Assembly (NCBI RefSeq): GCF_001895005.1
Contig: NZ_BCXH01000010.1
Location: 62,001 to 126,000 of the forward strand
Direction of reading: 5' to 3'
DNA length: 64,000 nucleotides
Source of the DNA: Rhodococcus yunnanensis NBRC 103083
Lineage (GTDB): Bacteria > Actinomycetota > Actinomycetes > Mycobacteriales > Mycobacteriaceae
This document shows, one piece after another, positions 49,299 to 59,100 of the stretch; the first letter of the stretch is position 1; each line of letters starts with the position of its first letter. Below the pieces are notes generated by a model. The model searched no databases. It saw nothing but the letters and a program-made list of their open reading frames with translations, and was not told the DNA's origin. The position numbers were made by a program, and so were the translations under genes.

Positions 49299-49709
49299 TC
49301 AGCGCACCTCGTTGATTCGAATCAGGTTTCCTGCGGGATCGCGCACCGCACAGTCCCGAATGCCGTACGGCTGGTCGATGGGCTCCTGGACGATGTCGAC
49401 TCCGCTCGCCTCCAACTTCGCGAATGTGGCGTCGAGGTCGGGGGTGGCGAGGGTCAGAATGGCGTAGGTTCCCTTGGCCATCATCTCTGCGATGGTGCGC
49501 CTCTCGTCGTCGGTGACACCTGGATCTGCTGCAGGCGGGTGCAGAACCAGTGATGCACCCGGTCGATCCGGATGGCCGACGGTGATCCAGTACATGCCGT
49601 CGTAGCCGACTTCGTTGAGGACCTCGAAACCCAGCGTGTCACGGTAGAACGCCAGAGATTCCTTGTGGTCGTGATGTGGCAGGAACGCCGAGTGAATGGT
49701 GATGTTCAT
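49299..49709 (-). CDS. VOC family protein
   Basis: A single VOC unit pair of 136 residues. HSAFLPHHDHKESLAFYRDTLGFEVLNEV starts the protein, ASLVLHPPAADPG forms the middle and QPYGIRDCAVRDPAGNLIRINEV closes it, as in glyoxalase and bleomycin-resistance-like proteins. ATG at 49709 has only a weak ribosome site, and the long frame upstream (to 49838) overlaps the divergent metallohydrolase start. It lies directly upstream of the two-domain VOC gene. Confidence 0.85.
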   Translation of the reverse strand: MNITIHSAFLPHHDHKESLAFYRDTLGFEVLNEVGYDGMYWITVGHPDRPGASLVLHPPAADPGVTDDERRTIAEMMAKGTYAILTLATPDLDATFAKLEASGVDIVQEPIDQPYGIRDCAVRDPAGNLIRINEVR

Positions 49710-49855
49710 GTCGATGACGTTAGTTGTCTGGTCAGGATCGGTGCTTCTCGATTCCTGATCGATCGCACATCCCCGTGCGATCGCACGCCGCCCGAGTCGA
49801 TCGATCTTTCGGGCGACAATCCCAGCGAATGCGATCACGCACTACGCTCGCGGCG

Positions 49856-50368
49856 GTGAAGAACAGGGATTCACAGCGATCGAAGGTGTACGAGGCCGAA
49901 TCGTTGGTCCGCACCATCTTCGACCGCGCCGACGAACGGGATCTGCGCACCGTGGACATTCTCGGATCCACGGTGACTCTGCCGATCGAACGGAAATTCG
50001 CCTCGCTCGACTCGGTGCAGAGGTACGTCGACGCGGTGTCCCGGCTCGAATGGATCCGGGAGACGTGGCCGCAGGCCGACACCGTCGTACACGTCCGCGA
50101 GCGTTCGGGAACCGGTGCGTCGCACTACGAGCGGGACACACAGACCATCGCTGTGCCGTTGCACCGACGGAACGAGGCGTGGGCCCTGCGTGAACTCGTC
50201 GTACTGCACGAGCTGGCCCACCACTACGAGCCCCCCGACTCCGAAGTGCCCTCGCACGGAGGCGAGTTCGTCGACCGTTTCGTCCGTTTGGTCACCGAGA
50301 TCGTCGGCCACGAAGCTGGATTTCTGCTCCGCGCGACGATGCTCGAGTCCGGCGTCGCCATCGGATGA
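49856..50368 (+). CDS. TIGR04338 family metallohydrolase-like protein
   Basis: A 170-residue protein. The start NRDSQRSKVYEAESLVR and the zinc motif VVLHELAHHYEP (HExxH), followed by HGGEFVDRFVRLV with a third possible ligand, mark the actinobacterial TIGR04338 metallohydrolase group. Substrate and role are unknown. I place the start at GTG 49856, because family members begin close to NRDSQR; ATG at 49829 is an alternative. The gene is 16 bp before the LLM oxidoreductase gene. Confidence 0.83.
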   Translation: MKNRDSQRSKVYEAESLVRTIFDRADERDLRTVDILGSTVTLPIERKFASLDSVQRYVDAVSRLEWIRETWPQADTVVHVRERSGTGASHYERDTQTIAVPLHRRNEAWALRELVVLHELAHHYEPPDSEVPSHGGEFVDRFVRLVTEIVGHEAGFLLRATMLESGVAIG

Positions 50369-50384
50369 TGCGCATACTGGACGC

Positions 50385-51149
50385 ATGACCTTGAAAATCG
50401 GTGTTCAACTTCAGCCCCAGCACGCCCCCGACTACCAGCTCATCCGCGACGCGGTCCTGCGCTCGGAAGATGCAGGCGTCGACATCGTCTTCAACTGGGA
50501 CCATTTCTATCCTCTCTACGGTGACCTCGACGGCGCGCACTTCGAGTGCTGGACGATGCTGGGCGCCTGGGCCGAGCAGACGTCCAACGTGGAGATCGGT
50601 GCCCTCGTCACCGGTGGCGGTTACCGCAACCCGGATCTACTCGCCGACATGGCTCGCACCGTCGACCACATCAGCGGCGGGCGGTTGATCCTCGGAATCG
50701 GCGGCGGCTGGAACGAGAAGGACTACGACAACTTCGGTTACGAGTTCGGCACCGCCGGATCACGCCTGAAACTGTTGAACGAGAACCTCGCTCGTATCAA
50801 GCATCGCCTCGAGGTCGGCAACCCGGCGCCGACGCGTGCGATCCCGATTCTGATCGGCGGTGGCGGCGAGAAGAAGACACTCAAGATGGTCGCCGAATAC
50901 GCGCACATCTGGCACAGCTTCGCCGACCTCGACGAACTGAAACGCAAGTCCGGCATCCTGGCCGAGCACGGCGAAACCGTCGGACGCGACGTCTCGGGCA
51001 TCACGCGTTCGGTGTCGTGGCCCGGTGCGGACAAGGCCCAGGATTTCGTCGACGCCGGAGCAACCCTGTTCACCGTCGGGACCGGCGGCCCCGATTACGA
51101 CCTGACGGAACTGAAGGCCGCGATCGCCTGGCGTAACTCTCGGAGCTGA
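50385..51149 (+). CDS. LLM class F420-dependent oxidoreductase
   Basis: A 254-residue TIM-barrel flavin/F420-type oxidoreductase. Motifs are KIGVQLQPQHAPDYQLIRDAVLRSEDAG, VFNWDHFYP, IGALVTGGGYRNPDLLADMARTVDHISGGRLILGIGGGWNEKDYDNFGYEFG and PILIGGGGEKKTLKMVAEYAHIWH, typical of the actinobacterial F420 branch of the luciferase-like family. ATG at 50385 is preceded closely by the metallohydrolase gene, so the two may share a message. The substrate is unknown. Confidence 0.93.
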   Translation: MTLKIGVQLQPQHAPDYQLIRDAVLRSEDAGVDIVFNWDHFYPLYGDLDGAHFECWTMLGAWAEQTSNVEIGALVTGGGYRNPDLLADMARTVDHISGGRLILGIGGGWNEKDYDNFGYEFGTAGSRLKLLNENLARIKHRLEVGNPAPTRAIPILIGGGGEKKTLKMVAEYAHIWHSFADLDELKRKSGILAEHGETVGRDVSGITRSVSWPGADKAQDFVDAGATLFTVGTGGPDYDLTELKAAIAWRNSRS

Positions 51150-51303
51150 CGTGCACGGGCGTGCCGGAGGAGGTTCGATTTCGAGAAACAGGGAATGCGG
51201 TGCCGTGAGAGTTGGTTAACACATCCGCAATCTGATTCCCTGACTTCGGTGCGCCCGCGATAGCCTCAGGGGTCTTTCGATCCACATACCGAGGAGATCC
51301 GCT

Positions 51304-52242
51304 GTGACCAGTCGACGTATACGGGGCCGTGCGATCGCAGCTATCGCTGCATCGCTCGCACTCACGCTCGGGGCGGTCGCCTGCTCGAGCGACAACAGCT
51401 CCGGCGGCACAGGCGAGAACGCCCTTGCCGGCGCTGACCAGGCGTCCACCGACAAGTACACGACGGCCGACGTCACCCCGCTCGACCAGATCGACACCGC
51501 GAACATCGGCCTGATCAAGCCGGGGACGCTGTACGTCGGCACGCTGTCCGACGCACCGCCGAACATCTTCATCGACGCAGCAGGCAACTTCACGGGCTTC
51601 GACAACGAGCTGCTCAAGGCCATCGCAGCCAAGTTGGATCTGACGGTCGAGTTCTCGGCCACCGAGTTCTCGAGCTTGCTCGCCGCGGTGAACAACAAGG
51701 TCTACGACGCAGGCTCCTCGTCGATCTCGACGACCGACGCACGTCGCCAGACGGTGGGCTTCACCAACGGTTACGACTTCGGTGAAATGGCTCTCGTCGC
51801 GAAGAACGACTACGCCATCAAGACGATCACCGAGCTCGACGACCAGCAGCGCATCGGCGTCGTCCAGGGCACCGTCCAGGACGACTACGTCACCAACACC
51901 CTCGGCATCGAGCCGGTCCGTTTCCCGGACTACAACACGGCGTACGCCAATGTGAAGTCCGGCCAGATCGACGCATGGGTTGCCCCGTCCCAGCAGGCTT
52001 CGGGCCAGGTCAAGGCCGAGGACGGCGTCGCCATCCTCGAGAAGACGATCAACACGACCAACTTCACGGCGTTCGCTGTGAACAAGGACAACCAGCCGTT
52101 GATCGACGCGCTGAACTCCGGCCTGGACGCCGTGGTCGCCGACGGCACCTGGAACACCCTGGAGAAGGAGTGGTACCCGGACCGCGAGGTGCCCTCCGAT
52201 TGGAAGCCGGGCAGCAAGGCCTCCACCCCTCCCGCCTCGTAA
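51304..52242 (+). CDS. Polar amino-acid ABC transporter substrate-binding lipoprotein
   Basis: A 312-residue binding protein. The signal peptide (MTSRRIRGRAIAAIAASLALTLGAVAC) has a basic start and a lipobox AVAC with Cys27. The mature part has the family 3 fold: GTLYVGTLSDAPPNIFIDAAGNFTGFDNELLKAIAAKLDL, DAGSSSISTTDARRQTVGFTNGY and RIGVVQGTVQDDYV. It should bind a polar amino acid such as Glu, Gln or a relative. GTG at 51304 follows GAGGAGA. It is the first gene of a complete importer operon with permease and ATPase. Confidence 0.93.
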   Translation: MTSRRIRGRAIAAIAASLALTLGAVACSSDNSSGGTGENALAGADQASTDKYTTADVTPLDQIDTANIGLIKPGTLYVGTLSDAPPNIFIDAAGNFTGFDNELLKAIAAKLDLTVEFSATEFSSLLAAVNNKVYDAGSSSISTTDARRQTVGFTNGYDFGEMALVAKNDYAIKTITELDDQQRIGVVQGTVQDDYVTNTLGIEPVRFPDYNTAYANVKSGQIDAWVAPSQQASGQVKAEDGVAILEKTINTTNFTAFAVNKDNQPLIDALNSGLDAVVADGTWNTLEKEWYPDREVPSDWKPGSKASTPPAS

Positions 52243-52245
52243 CCG

Positions 52246-53007
52246 ATGAGCACACTGTCGAATCTGTACGACACGTTCTTCGATTGGGAACTCATCTGGG
52301 AGACCGTTCCCAAGCTGATCACCGTCGGATTGCCGAACACCCTGATTCTGGCTGCATCGTCCGGGGTGATCGGTACGGTGATCGGTCTCGGGCTGGCGGT
52401 GGCGGGCATGTCCCGCTCCCGCTGGCTCCGGTGGCCCGCGCGGGTGTACACGGACATCTTCCGTGGACTCCCGGCCGCAGTGGTCATTCTGCTCATCGGG
52501 CTCGGCTTCGGCCCGACGCTGACCCAGCTGACCGGTAGCCGCAGCCCGTTCCCACTCGGGATCGCGGCGCTGTCGCTGATGGCCGCCGCGTACTTCGGTG
52601 AGATCTTCCGCTCCGGCATACAGAGCGTGGACTCCGGCCAGCTGGAGGCCTCCCGTGCGCTCGGGTTCAGCTATCGCCGGTCGATGACTCTGGTCGTCGT
52701 TCCCCAGGGAATTCGACGCGTCCTGCCGGCGATCGTCAATCAGTTCATCTCGCTGATCAAGGACAGTTCGCTGATCTACTTCCTCGGCCTGCTCGCGTCG
52801 CAACGCGAGTTGTTCCGAGTCGGTCAGGACACCGCAGCGCAGACCGGCAACCTGTCGCCGCTTCTCGCCGCGGGCGTCTTCTATCTCATTCTGACGGTCC
52901 CGCTGACGCACCTGGTCAACTACATCGACAAGCGCTTGCGTTCCGGTAAGGCCGACACCTCGGGAACGCTCGATCCGGTCGAGGTATCACTAGTGGTGGA
53001 GAGGTAG
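52246..53007 (+). CDS. Polar amino-acid ABC transporter permease
   Basis: A 253-residue His/Glu/Gln-type permease with five helices. The family pattern includes LPNTLILAASSGVIGTVIGLGLA, VYTDIFRGLPAAVVILLIGLG, AAYFGEIFRSGIQSVDSGQLEASRALGFSYRRSM (the EAA loop) and IKDSSLIYFLGLL. It starts 3 bp after the stop of the binding protein gene, and the ATPase gene follows 3 bp after it. A homodimer of this subunit would form the channel, since only one permease gene is present. Confidence 0.95.
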   Translation: MSTLSNLYDTFFDWELIWETVPKLITVGLPNTLILAASSGVIGTVIGLGLAVAGMSRSRWLRWPARVYTDIFRGLPAAVVILLIGLGFGPTLTQLTGSRSPFPLGIAALSLMAAAYFGEIFRSGIQSVDSGQLEASRALGFSYRRSMTLVVVPQGIRRVLPAIVNQFISLIKDSSLIYFLGLLASQRELFRVGQDTAAQTGNLSPLLAAGVFYLILTVPLTHLVNYIDKRLRSGKADTSGTLDPVEVSLVVER

Positions 53008-53010
53008 AGA

Positions 53011-53739
53011 ATGAGCTCAGTGTCCTTGACAGGGACCGATATTCATCTCGCGTTCGGCACCAACAAGGTGCTGCGCGGGGTCAACGTCCACGTCGACGCA
53101 GGCAAGACCACGACGGTCATCGGGCCGTCGGGCTCCGGTAAGTCCACGCTTCTGCGTGCGCTCAACCGGCTGCACGAACCCGATCAGGGCGACATCCTCC
53201 TCGGCGGCAAGTCCGTGTTGAAGGACAACCCCGACGAGCTTCGGCAGCGAATCGGAATGGTGTTCCAGCACTTCAACCTGTTCCCGCACAAGACCGTTGC
53301 CGACAACATCACTCTCGGGCTGCGCAAGCTCAGGGGCTTGTCCAAGGACGAGGCGCGGGCGGCGGCACTCGAACAGCTCGAACTCGTCGGGCTCGGCAAC
53401 AAGGCCGACTCTCGCCCGGGCAACCTCTCCGGCGGACAGCAGCAGCGCGTCGCCATCGCCCGAGCGTTGGCGATGAAACCCGAGGTGATGTTCTTCGACG
53501 AGGCCACCTCCGCTCTCGACCCCGAACTGGTCAAGGGCGTACTCGCACTGATGGCCGATCTCGCGTCGGGTGGAATGACGATGGTCGTCGTCACGCACGA
53601 AATGGGTTTTGCGCGTTCGGTATCGAACAAGGTGCTCTTCATGGATCATGGCAGTGCCGTCGAAACCGGAACGCCGGAGCAGCTTTTCGACGATCCTCAC
53701 ACCGATCGACTGAAGCAGTTTCTGTCCCAGGTGCTCTGA
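53011..53739 (+). CDS. Polar amino-acid ABC transporter ATP-binding protein
   Basis: A 242-residue ATPase of the GlnQ type, of normal length. Walker A is [13 protein letters not shown], the Q-loop is in [12 protein letters not shown], the signature is [15 protein letters not shown], Walker B is [14 protein letters not shown] and the switch His is in VVTHEMGFA. It completes the importer operon and is the only ATPase gene of its kind in the window. It is not expected to serve the sugar permeases at 41-43 kb, which belong to another class. Confidence 0.96.
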   Translation: MSSVSLTGTDIHLAFGTNKVLRGVNVHVDAGKTTTVIGPSGSGKSTLLRALNRLHEPDQGDILLGGKSVLKDNPDELRQRIGMVFQHFNLFPHKTVADNITLGLRKLRGLSKDEARAAALEQLELVGLGNKADSRPGNLSGGQQQRVAIARALAMKPEVMFFDEATSALDPELVKGVLALMADLASGGMTMVVVTHEMGFARSVSNKVLFMDHGSAVETGTPEQLFDDPHTDRLKQFLSQVL

Positions 53740-53827
53740 GGAGTCGAGCTGTTAGGGCAGCCTCGTTCTCCGTGACTTCACCGAGGCGTTCCTTTACCTT
53801 CGCATTGGGCTGACACCGTGCCCGTTC

Positions 53828-55870
53828 ATGAAGCTTCTCCCGATCCTTTCCGTCCACGATGGCAGCTCTGCGCGCTCGGCTCTGACGTGTAAGTACAAGT
53901 GCGGTGACGCATGCTTCCACGAGGTCCCCAACACCTCGAAGGGCCAGTACTTCGGCGATATCGTCAAGACTGCGATGACCAGGCGCGGAGTACTACGCGG
54001 CGGCGCGATGGCCGTCGTCGCAGTCGGTGCTGGCAGTGTTCTCGCCGCATGCAGCACCGACGAGCCTGCAGCGACCGGTTCGAGCGGCGGCACGACGACC
54101 CCACCGGTCGACGGCGTCGACTTCACCGCCGTCGCACCGAACACCGAGGACGCCGTCGTGGTGCCCGAAGGGTACGAGCAGGCCGTCATCATTCGGTGGG
54201 GCGATCCGGTCCTCGAGGGCGCACCCGCCTTCGACTTCGACAATCAGACCGCCGCTGCTCAAGCAATGCAGTTCGGGTTCAACAACGACTTCGCCGGGCT
54301 GCTCCCCATCGAGGGCACGCCGAACGCATATCTGTTGGTGGTCAACCACGAGTACACGACCGAGCCGTTCCTGTTCAAGGGGTACGACGAGGAGAACCCG
54401 ACGCGCGAGCAGTTCGACATCGCCCTTGCAGCGCACGGACTCTCGGTGCTCCAGGTGAACGGTGACAACGGAAGCGGGGCACTGACACCCGCCTTCAGCC
54501 GGTACAACCGTCGCATAACCGGAACGACGGAGTTCGTCATCACCGGCCCCGCGGCGGGCAGCGACTTCCTCAAGACGTCGGTCGACCCCACCGGAACGAA
54601 GGCCTTCGGCACGTTCAACAACTGCTCCGGCGGCCTGACTCCGTGGGGCACGGTGCTCTCCGGCGAGGAGAACATCAACCAGTACTTCGGCAATGCCGAG
54701 TCCGTCACCGATCCCGTCGCGGCGAAACGGCTTGCCCGCTACGGCATCGAAGGCGCAGCGAGCGACCGCAAGTGGGAACGCTTCGACAAGCGCTTCGATC
54801 TCGCGCAGGAACCCAACGAGGTCAACCGATTCGGCTACGTCGTCGAGGTCGATCCGTGGGACCCGAACTCGACGCCGATCAAACACACTGCACTCGGACG
54901 CTTCAAGCACGAGGCCGCGACGATCTACGTCACCGACGACGGCACGGTCGTCGCGTACAGCGGTGACGACGAGCGCTTCGACTACATGTACAAGTTCGTC
55001 TCCAGCCGAAAGATGATGTCCGGCAGCGGCCAGTCCGCGATGCGGCACAACGTGACGCTGCTCGACGCCGGCACCCTGTACGTCGCCGTCCTCACCGGCG
55101 ACGCCCCCGACTCGATCGACGGAAGTGGCGCACTGCCGCCGTCGGGCAAGTTCGCGGGCAAGGGTCAGTGGATCCCGCTGCTGCGGACCGGTGAGGACGG
55201 TCGCGGCGAATCACTCGTCGACGGTATGTCCGCCGAGGAGGTCGCCGTGTTCACGCGTCAGGCAGGGGACACGGTCGGTGCCACCAAGATGGACCGCCCC
55301 GAGGACTTCGAGCCCAACCCCGTCACCGGCAAGGTGTACGTCGCACTGACCAACAACACCAACCGTGGAACCGACGGCAAAGCCGCGGCGGACGAGGCCA
55401 ACCCACGCAACAAGAACAAGAACGGGCAGATCCTCGAAATCGAGGACGACCACGCGGGCACGACGTTCGTGTGGAATCTGCTGATCGTCGCCGGGGACCC
55501 GAACGAGGCAGACACCTATTTCGGCGGATTCGACAAGAGCCAGGTCAGTCCCATCTCCTGCCCGGACAACCTCGCATTCGATTCCAAGGGAAATCTGTGG
55601 ATATCGACCGACGGCAACGCTCTCGAATCGAACGACGGATTGTTCGCGGTGGTTCTCGACGGTGAGCGACGCGGTGAGACGCGCCAGTTCCTGACCGTCC
55701 CGGCCGGCGGCGAGACGTGCGGCCCGATCGTCCAGGACGAACGCGTCGTCGTCGCAGTTCAGCACCCCGGTGAGTTCGACGAGGCGTCGGCCGACAACCC
55801 GATGTCGCACTGGCCGGATGGAGGCGACTCGCAGCCGCGCCCGTCCATGGTCGCGGTCTGGAAGTCCTGA
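53828..55870 (+). CDS. PhoX family phosphatase (DUF839), Tat-exported
   Basis: A 680-residue protein. Like other PhoX proteins it has an N-terminal stretch with conserved Cys (CKYKCGDACFHEVPNTSKGQYFGD), then a twin-arginine signal TRRGVLRGGAMAVVAVGAGSVLAAC (residues 51-75) that ends in a lipobox-like Cys. The mature part is a beta-propeller with VNHEYTTEPFLF, FNNCSGGLTPWGTVLSGEEN, KHTALGRFKHEAATIYV and ERFDYMYKFV; the Glu and His residues in these motifs coordinate Ca and Fe in PhoX. It probably releases phosphate from organic esters outside the cell. A perfect 13-bp hairpin follows. Confidence 0.92.
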   Translation: MKLLPILSVHDGSSARSALTCKYKCGDACFHEVPNTSKGQYFGDIVKTAMTRRGVLRGGAMAVVAVGAGSVLAACSTDEPAATGSSGGTTTPPVDGVDFTAVAPNTEDAVVVPEGYEQAVIIRWGDPVLEGAPAFDFDNQTAAAQAMQFGFNNDFAGLLPIEGTPNAYLLVVNHEYTTEPFLFKGYDEENPTREQFDIALAAHGLSVLQVNGDNGSGALTPAFSRYNRRITGTTEFVITGPAAGSDFLKTSVDPTGTKAFGTFNNCSGGLTPWGTVLSGEENINQYFGNAESVTDPVAAKRLARYGIEGAASDRKWERFDKRFDLAQEPNEVNRFGYVVEVDPWDPNSTPIKHTALGRFKHEAATIYVTDDGTVVAYSGDDERFDYMYKFVSSRKMMSGSGQSAMRHNVTLLDAGTLYVAVLTGDAPDSIDGSGALPPSGKFAGKGQWIPLLRTGEDGRGESLVDGMSAEEVAVFTRQAGDTVGATKMDRPEDFEPNPVTGKVYVALTNNTNRGTDGKAAADEANPRNKNKNGQILEIEDDHAGTTFVWNLLIVAGDPNEADTYFGGFDKSQVSPISCPDNLAFDSKGNLWISTDGNALESNDGLFAVVLDGERRGETRQFLTVPAGGETCGPIVQDERVVVAVQHPGEFDEASADNPMSHWPDGGDSQPRPSMVAVWKS

Positions 55871-55883
55871 TACCTGTCACAGC

Positions 55884-55928
55884 CGTCGGCGCGCAGTAGC
55901 TGGAAGTTTCCGGCTCTGCGCGCCGACG
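55884..55928 (+). terminator. Perfect 13-bp hairpin after phoX
   Basis: Stem CGTCGGCGCGCAG (55884-55896) with CTGCGCGCCGACG (55916-55928) and a 19-base loop, 13 bp past the phoX stop. There is no T-run. Confidence 0.7.
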
Positions 55929-55941
55929 TCGTTGTTAGAGT

Positions 55942-56041
55942 TCATTCAATCGAATGATGGAATCTGTGACTTCTCGGCGGGTGTTCGCACTATGTGCCGT
56001 GCCGGTTGACCGCTGATAACGATTGTGTAAACCTCGTTACA
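55942..56041. promoter_or_regulatory. Inverted repeats upstream of the NRPS gene
   Basis: TCATTC-(4)-GAATGA (55942-55957) and TGTAA-(6)-TTACA (56026-56041) lie in the 240-bp region before the NRPS start. Neither matches the IdeR iron-box consensus, for which I looked. Confidence 0.4.
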
Positions 56042-56166
56042 GACATACTGGTCACTGGGATTCACGTCAGGAATGCAGACGGCGTTACGGGGCAGCGCGC
56101 GCTTTGCCGAATTCCAGTATCTTTCGCAGCCGGTGCCATTGCTCCCGAAACCAGGGAGAACCAGAA

Positions 56167-59100
56167 GTGGAATCGGTCGAATCCCACGTACTCCGTGAAG
56201 ACGACGTCGACCGGACACCCGCCGCGAGCTCCGAGCCGTTTCCGCTCACCGCGGCGCAGCGCGGATTGTGGTTCGCCCAGCACTTGATGCCGGACACCCC
56301 GATCACCATCGCGAACTACATCGACATCCACGGTGACATCGACGCCGACCTGATGCGGTACTCGGCACGCCGCGCAGCGCGCGAGCTCGGCGCCGGTTCA
56401 CTACGGCTGATCGAGGTGGACGGCGAGCCCCTTCAGGCCGTCGATGCCCCAGGGGCCGAAACCACGGTGGAGATCGACTTCACGGGCGAGCAGGACCCCG
56501 TGCAGGCCGCACTCGCCTGGATGCAGTCCGCCTACTCCGAGCCCGTCGACCTCGTCGAGGGTCCCCTTCTGCAGGCTGCGACGTTGCGCGTGGGGGAGCA
56601 CCGCACGTTCTGGTACTCGCACGTCCACCACATCGCGCTCGACGGGTACGGAGCGGTGCAGCTGATGAACCGGGCTGCGGAGATCTACACGGCCGTCGCC
56701 GCCGGGACCGATCCTGCACCGTCCAGAGCCGGTCTGCTCGAGGACGTCTACCGCGCCGAGGAGGAGTACCGCTCGTCGCCGCGGTTCGCCAAGGACGCCG
56801 CGTACTGGCAGAGCAAGACTCGCGAGCTTCCCGTGCCCACCAGCCTGACCGGGATCGCAGCCCCACCTGCCGCGCGCTCACGCATCTGCGGTGAACCGCT
56901 GCCGCACACCCTGGAGAATGCACTCCAACGGGCCGTCGACAGGCTCGGCTCGGCGTTCGCACCGCTGACCGTGGCTGCTGTGGCCGCGTTCCTGTCCAGG
57001 ATGACGGCGTCGGACGACATCGTTCTCAGTCTCCCCGTTGCGGGTAGGACCACGGCCGTTCTTCGGCGCTCCGGCGGCATGATCTCGAACGTCCTGCCGA
57101 TCCGTGCGCACATCGGGACCGACACCACGGTGTCCGATCTGGTGGAGAGCGTGCAGGTGGAGCTGACCGGCGCTCTCCGGCACCAGCGGTACCGGGCCGA
57201 GGACATCCGCCGGGACCTGTCCACGTCGCAGGAACATCGCGGGTTCTTCGGTCCGGCCATCAACATCATGGCGTACGACAAGGAGGTCCGGTTCGGCACG
57301 CTCACAGGGCATTTCAACGTCCTCTCCACCGGTCCGGTCGAGGATCTGTCGGTCGACATCTATCCGGCGACCGCAGGTGGACGCTCACGCATCGTGTTCG
57401 AGGCGAACCCGAACATATACAGCCAGGACGTCTTCGAGGATCTGTACCGACGATTCGTGTACCTGCTGGCACAGTTTCTCGCCGCCGAACCCGAGGACCT
57501 CGTCCGACGTCTCGACGCCCTCGATCCCGCAGAGAACCGCGCACTCGTGCCTGCGCGAGGGCCGTCAGCCGTGGAACCCGTGCTGCTCACCGACATCCTC
57601 GATCGCGGCGTCCGGGTCCATCCCGACGGCACCGCGTTGGTCGACGGTCGCCGCAGCCTCACCTATCGGCAATTGAACGATCGCCGAAACTCCGTGGCAC
57701 GTGCGTTGATCTCTCGTGGCGCCGGCCCCGAAACCGGTGTTGCGGTGGCATTTCCTCGCAGCATCGAGTCCGTCGTCGCCTTCTGGGCCGTCGCAGCGTC
57801 CGGCGCGGCAGTGGTACCGATCGATCCGACGTATCCGAGCGAACGCATCGCCCACATGCTGGAGGACTCGGGCGTTCTCGTCGGCCTGACCACGGGCGAG
57901 GTCGCCGAACGCCTACCGGATCGTGTGCACTGGCTTGCAGTGGACGACCCGAGTTTCGAGACCGAGATCGGCGAACGCTCGTCCGCGCCGATCGTCGCGG
58001 ACGAACGCAGGACGACACTGCTTCCTGCACACCCGGCGTACATGATCTACACCTCCGGTTCGACGGGTACGCCCAAAGGTGTCGTCGTCACGCACGCAGC
58101 CCTGGGCACATTCACCGCGCAAGGACGCCCCGAACTCGCATTGACCACCGAATCACGCGTTCTGCGCTTCTCGTCCTCCAGCTTCGACGCGTCGATCTTC
58201 GAGATGCTGGCGGCATTCAGCGCCGGGGCGTCGATGGTCGTTGCACCCGCCGAGGTATACGGCGGCACCGAACTGACCGACCTGCTCAGCGAGCAGAACG
58301 TCACCCACATCATCACGGCACCTGCACTCCTGTCGACGGTGGACGTGCAGAACGTGCGATCGCTGCGCTCGGTCGTCGTCGGTGGTGACGCGTGCCCGCC
58401 CGATCTCGTCGATCGTCTACGCGGTCACGCCGACCTGCGAAACACCTACGGCCCCACCGAGACGACGATCGTCATCACCGAGACCGGTGTACAGACCGAC
58501 CCGCGCGCGATCACCATCGGGCGACCACTGCAGGGCGCCTCGGCGCTGGTGCTCGATCGATGGCTGCGGCCCGTCCCGGTCGGAACCGCGGGCGAGTTGT
58601 ATCTCGGCGGACCAGGGCTCGCTCGGGGATACCACCGCCGCACCGGTCTGACCGCACTGCGCTTCGTCGCCGACCCGCAGGGCTCGGGGGAACGGCTGTA
58701 CCGCACCGGGGACATCGTTCGATGGACCGGACCCGATCCTGATCGGGCTCGGCTCGAGTTCATCGGGCGCAGCGACTTCCAGATCCAACTGCACGGCGTA
58801 CGTATCGAACTCGGTGAAGTCGACGCCGTCCTCTCCTGGCATCAGTCGGCCGATTTCGTGGTCTCCACCATCGCCACACATCGCGGCGCCTCCACACTCG
58901 TGTCCTACGTCAAGATCAAACCCGACCATCGGTTCGACCCCGAATCGTTGCTGGATCTGGCGTCGGATTTCCTTCCCGCACAGATGGTCCCGACGCACAT
59001 CGTCGAGCTGACCTCGGTGCCGCTCACCCCGTCGGGCAAAGTCGATCGCTCCGCGCTGCCCGACCCCGTCGACACTGCCACCGACACACCCTTCCGCCGC

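Noticed and set aside
55930..56166. IdeR/DtxR iron box upstream of the NRPS
   Set aside because: No sequence close to TTAGGTTAGSCTAACCTAA was found; only other inverted repeats are present.
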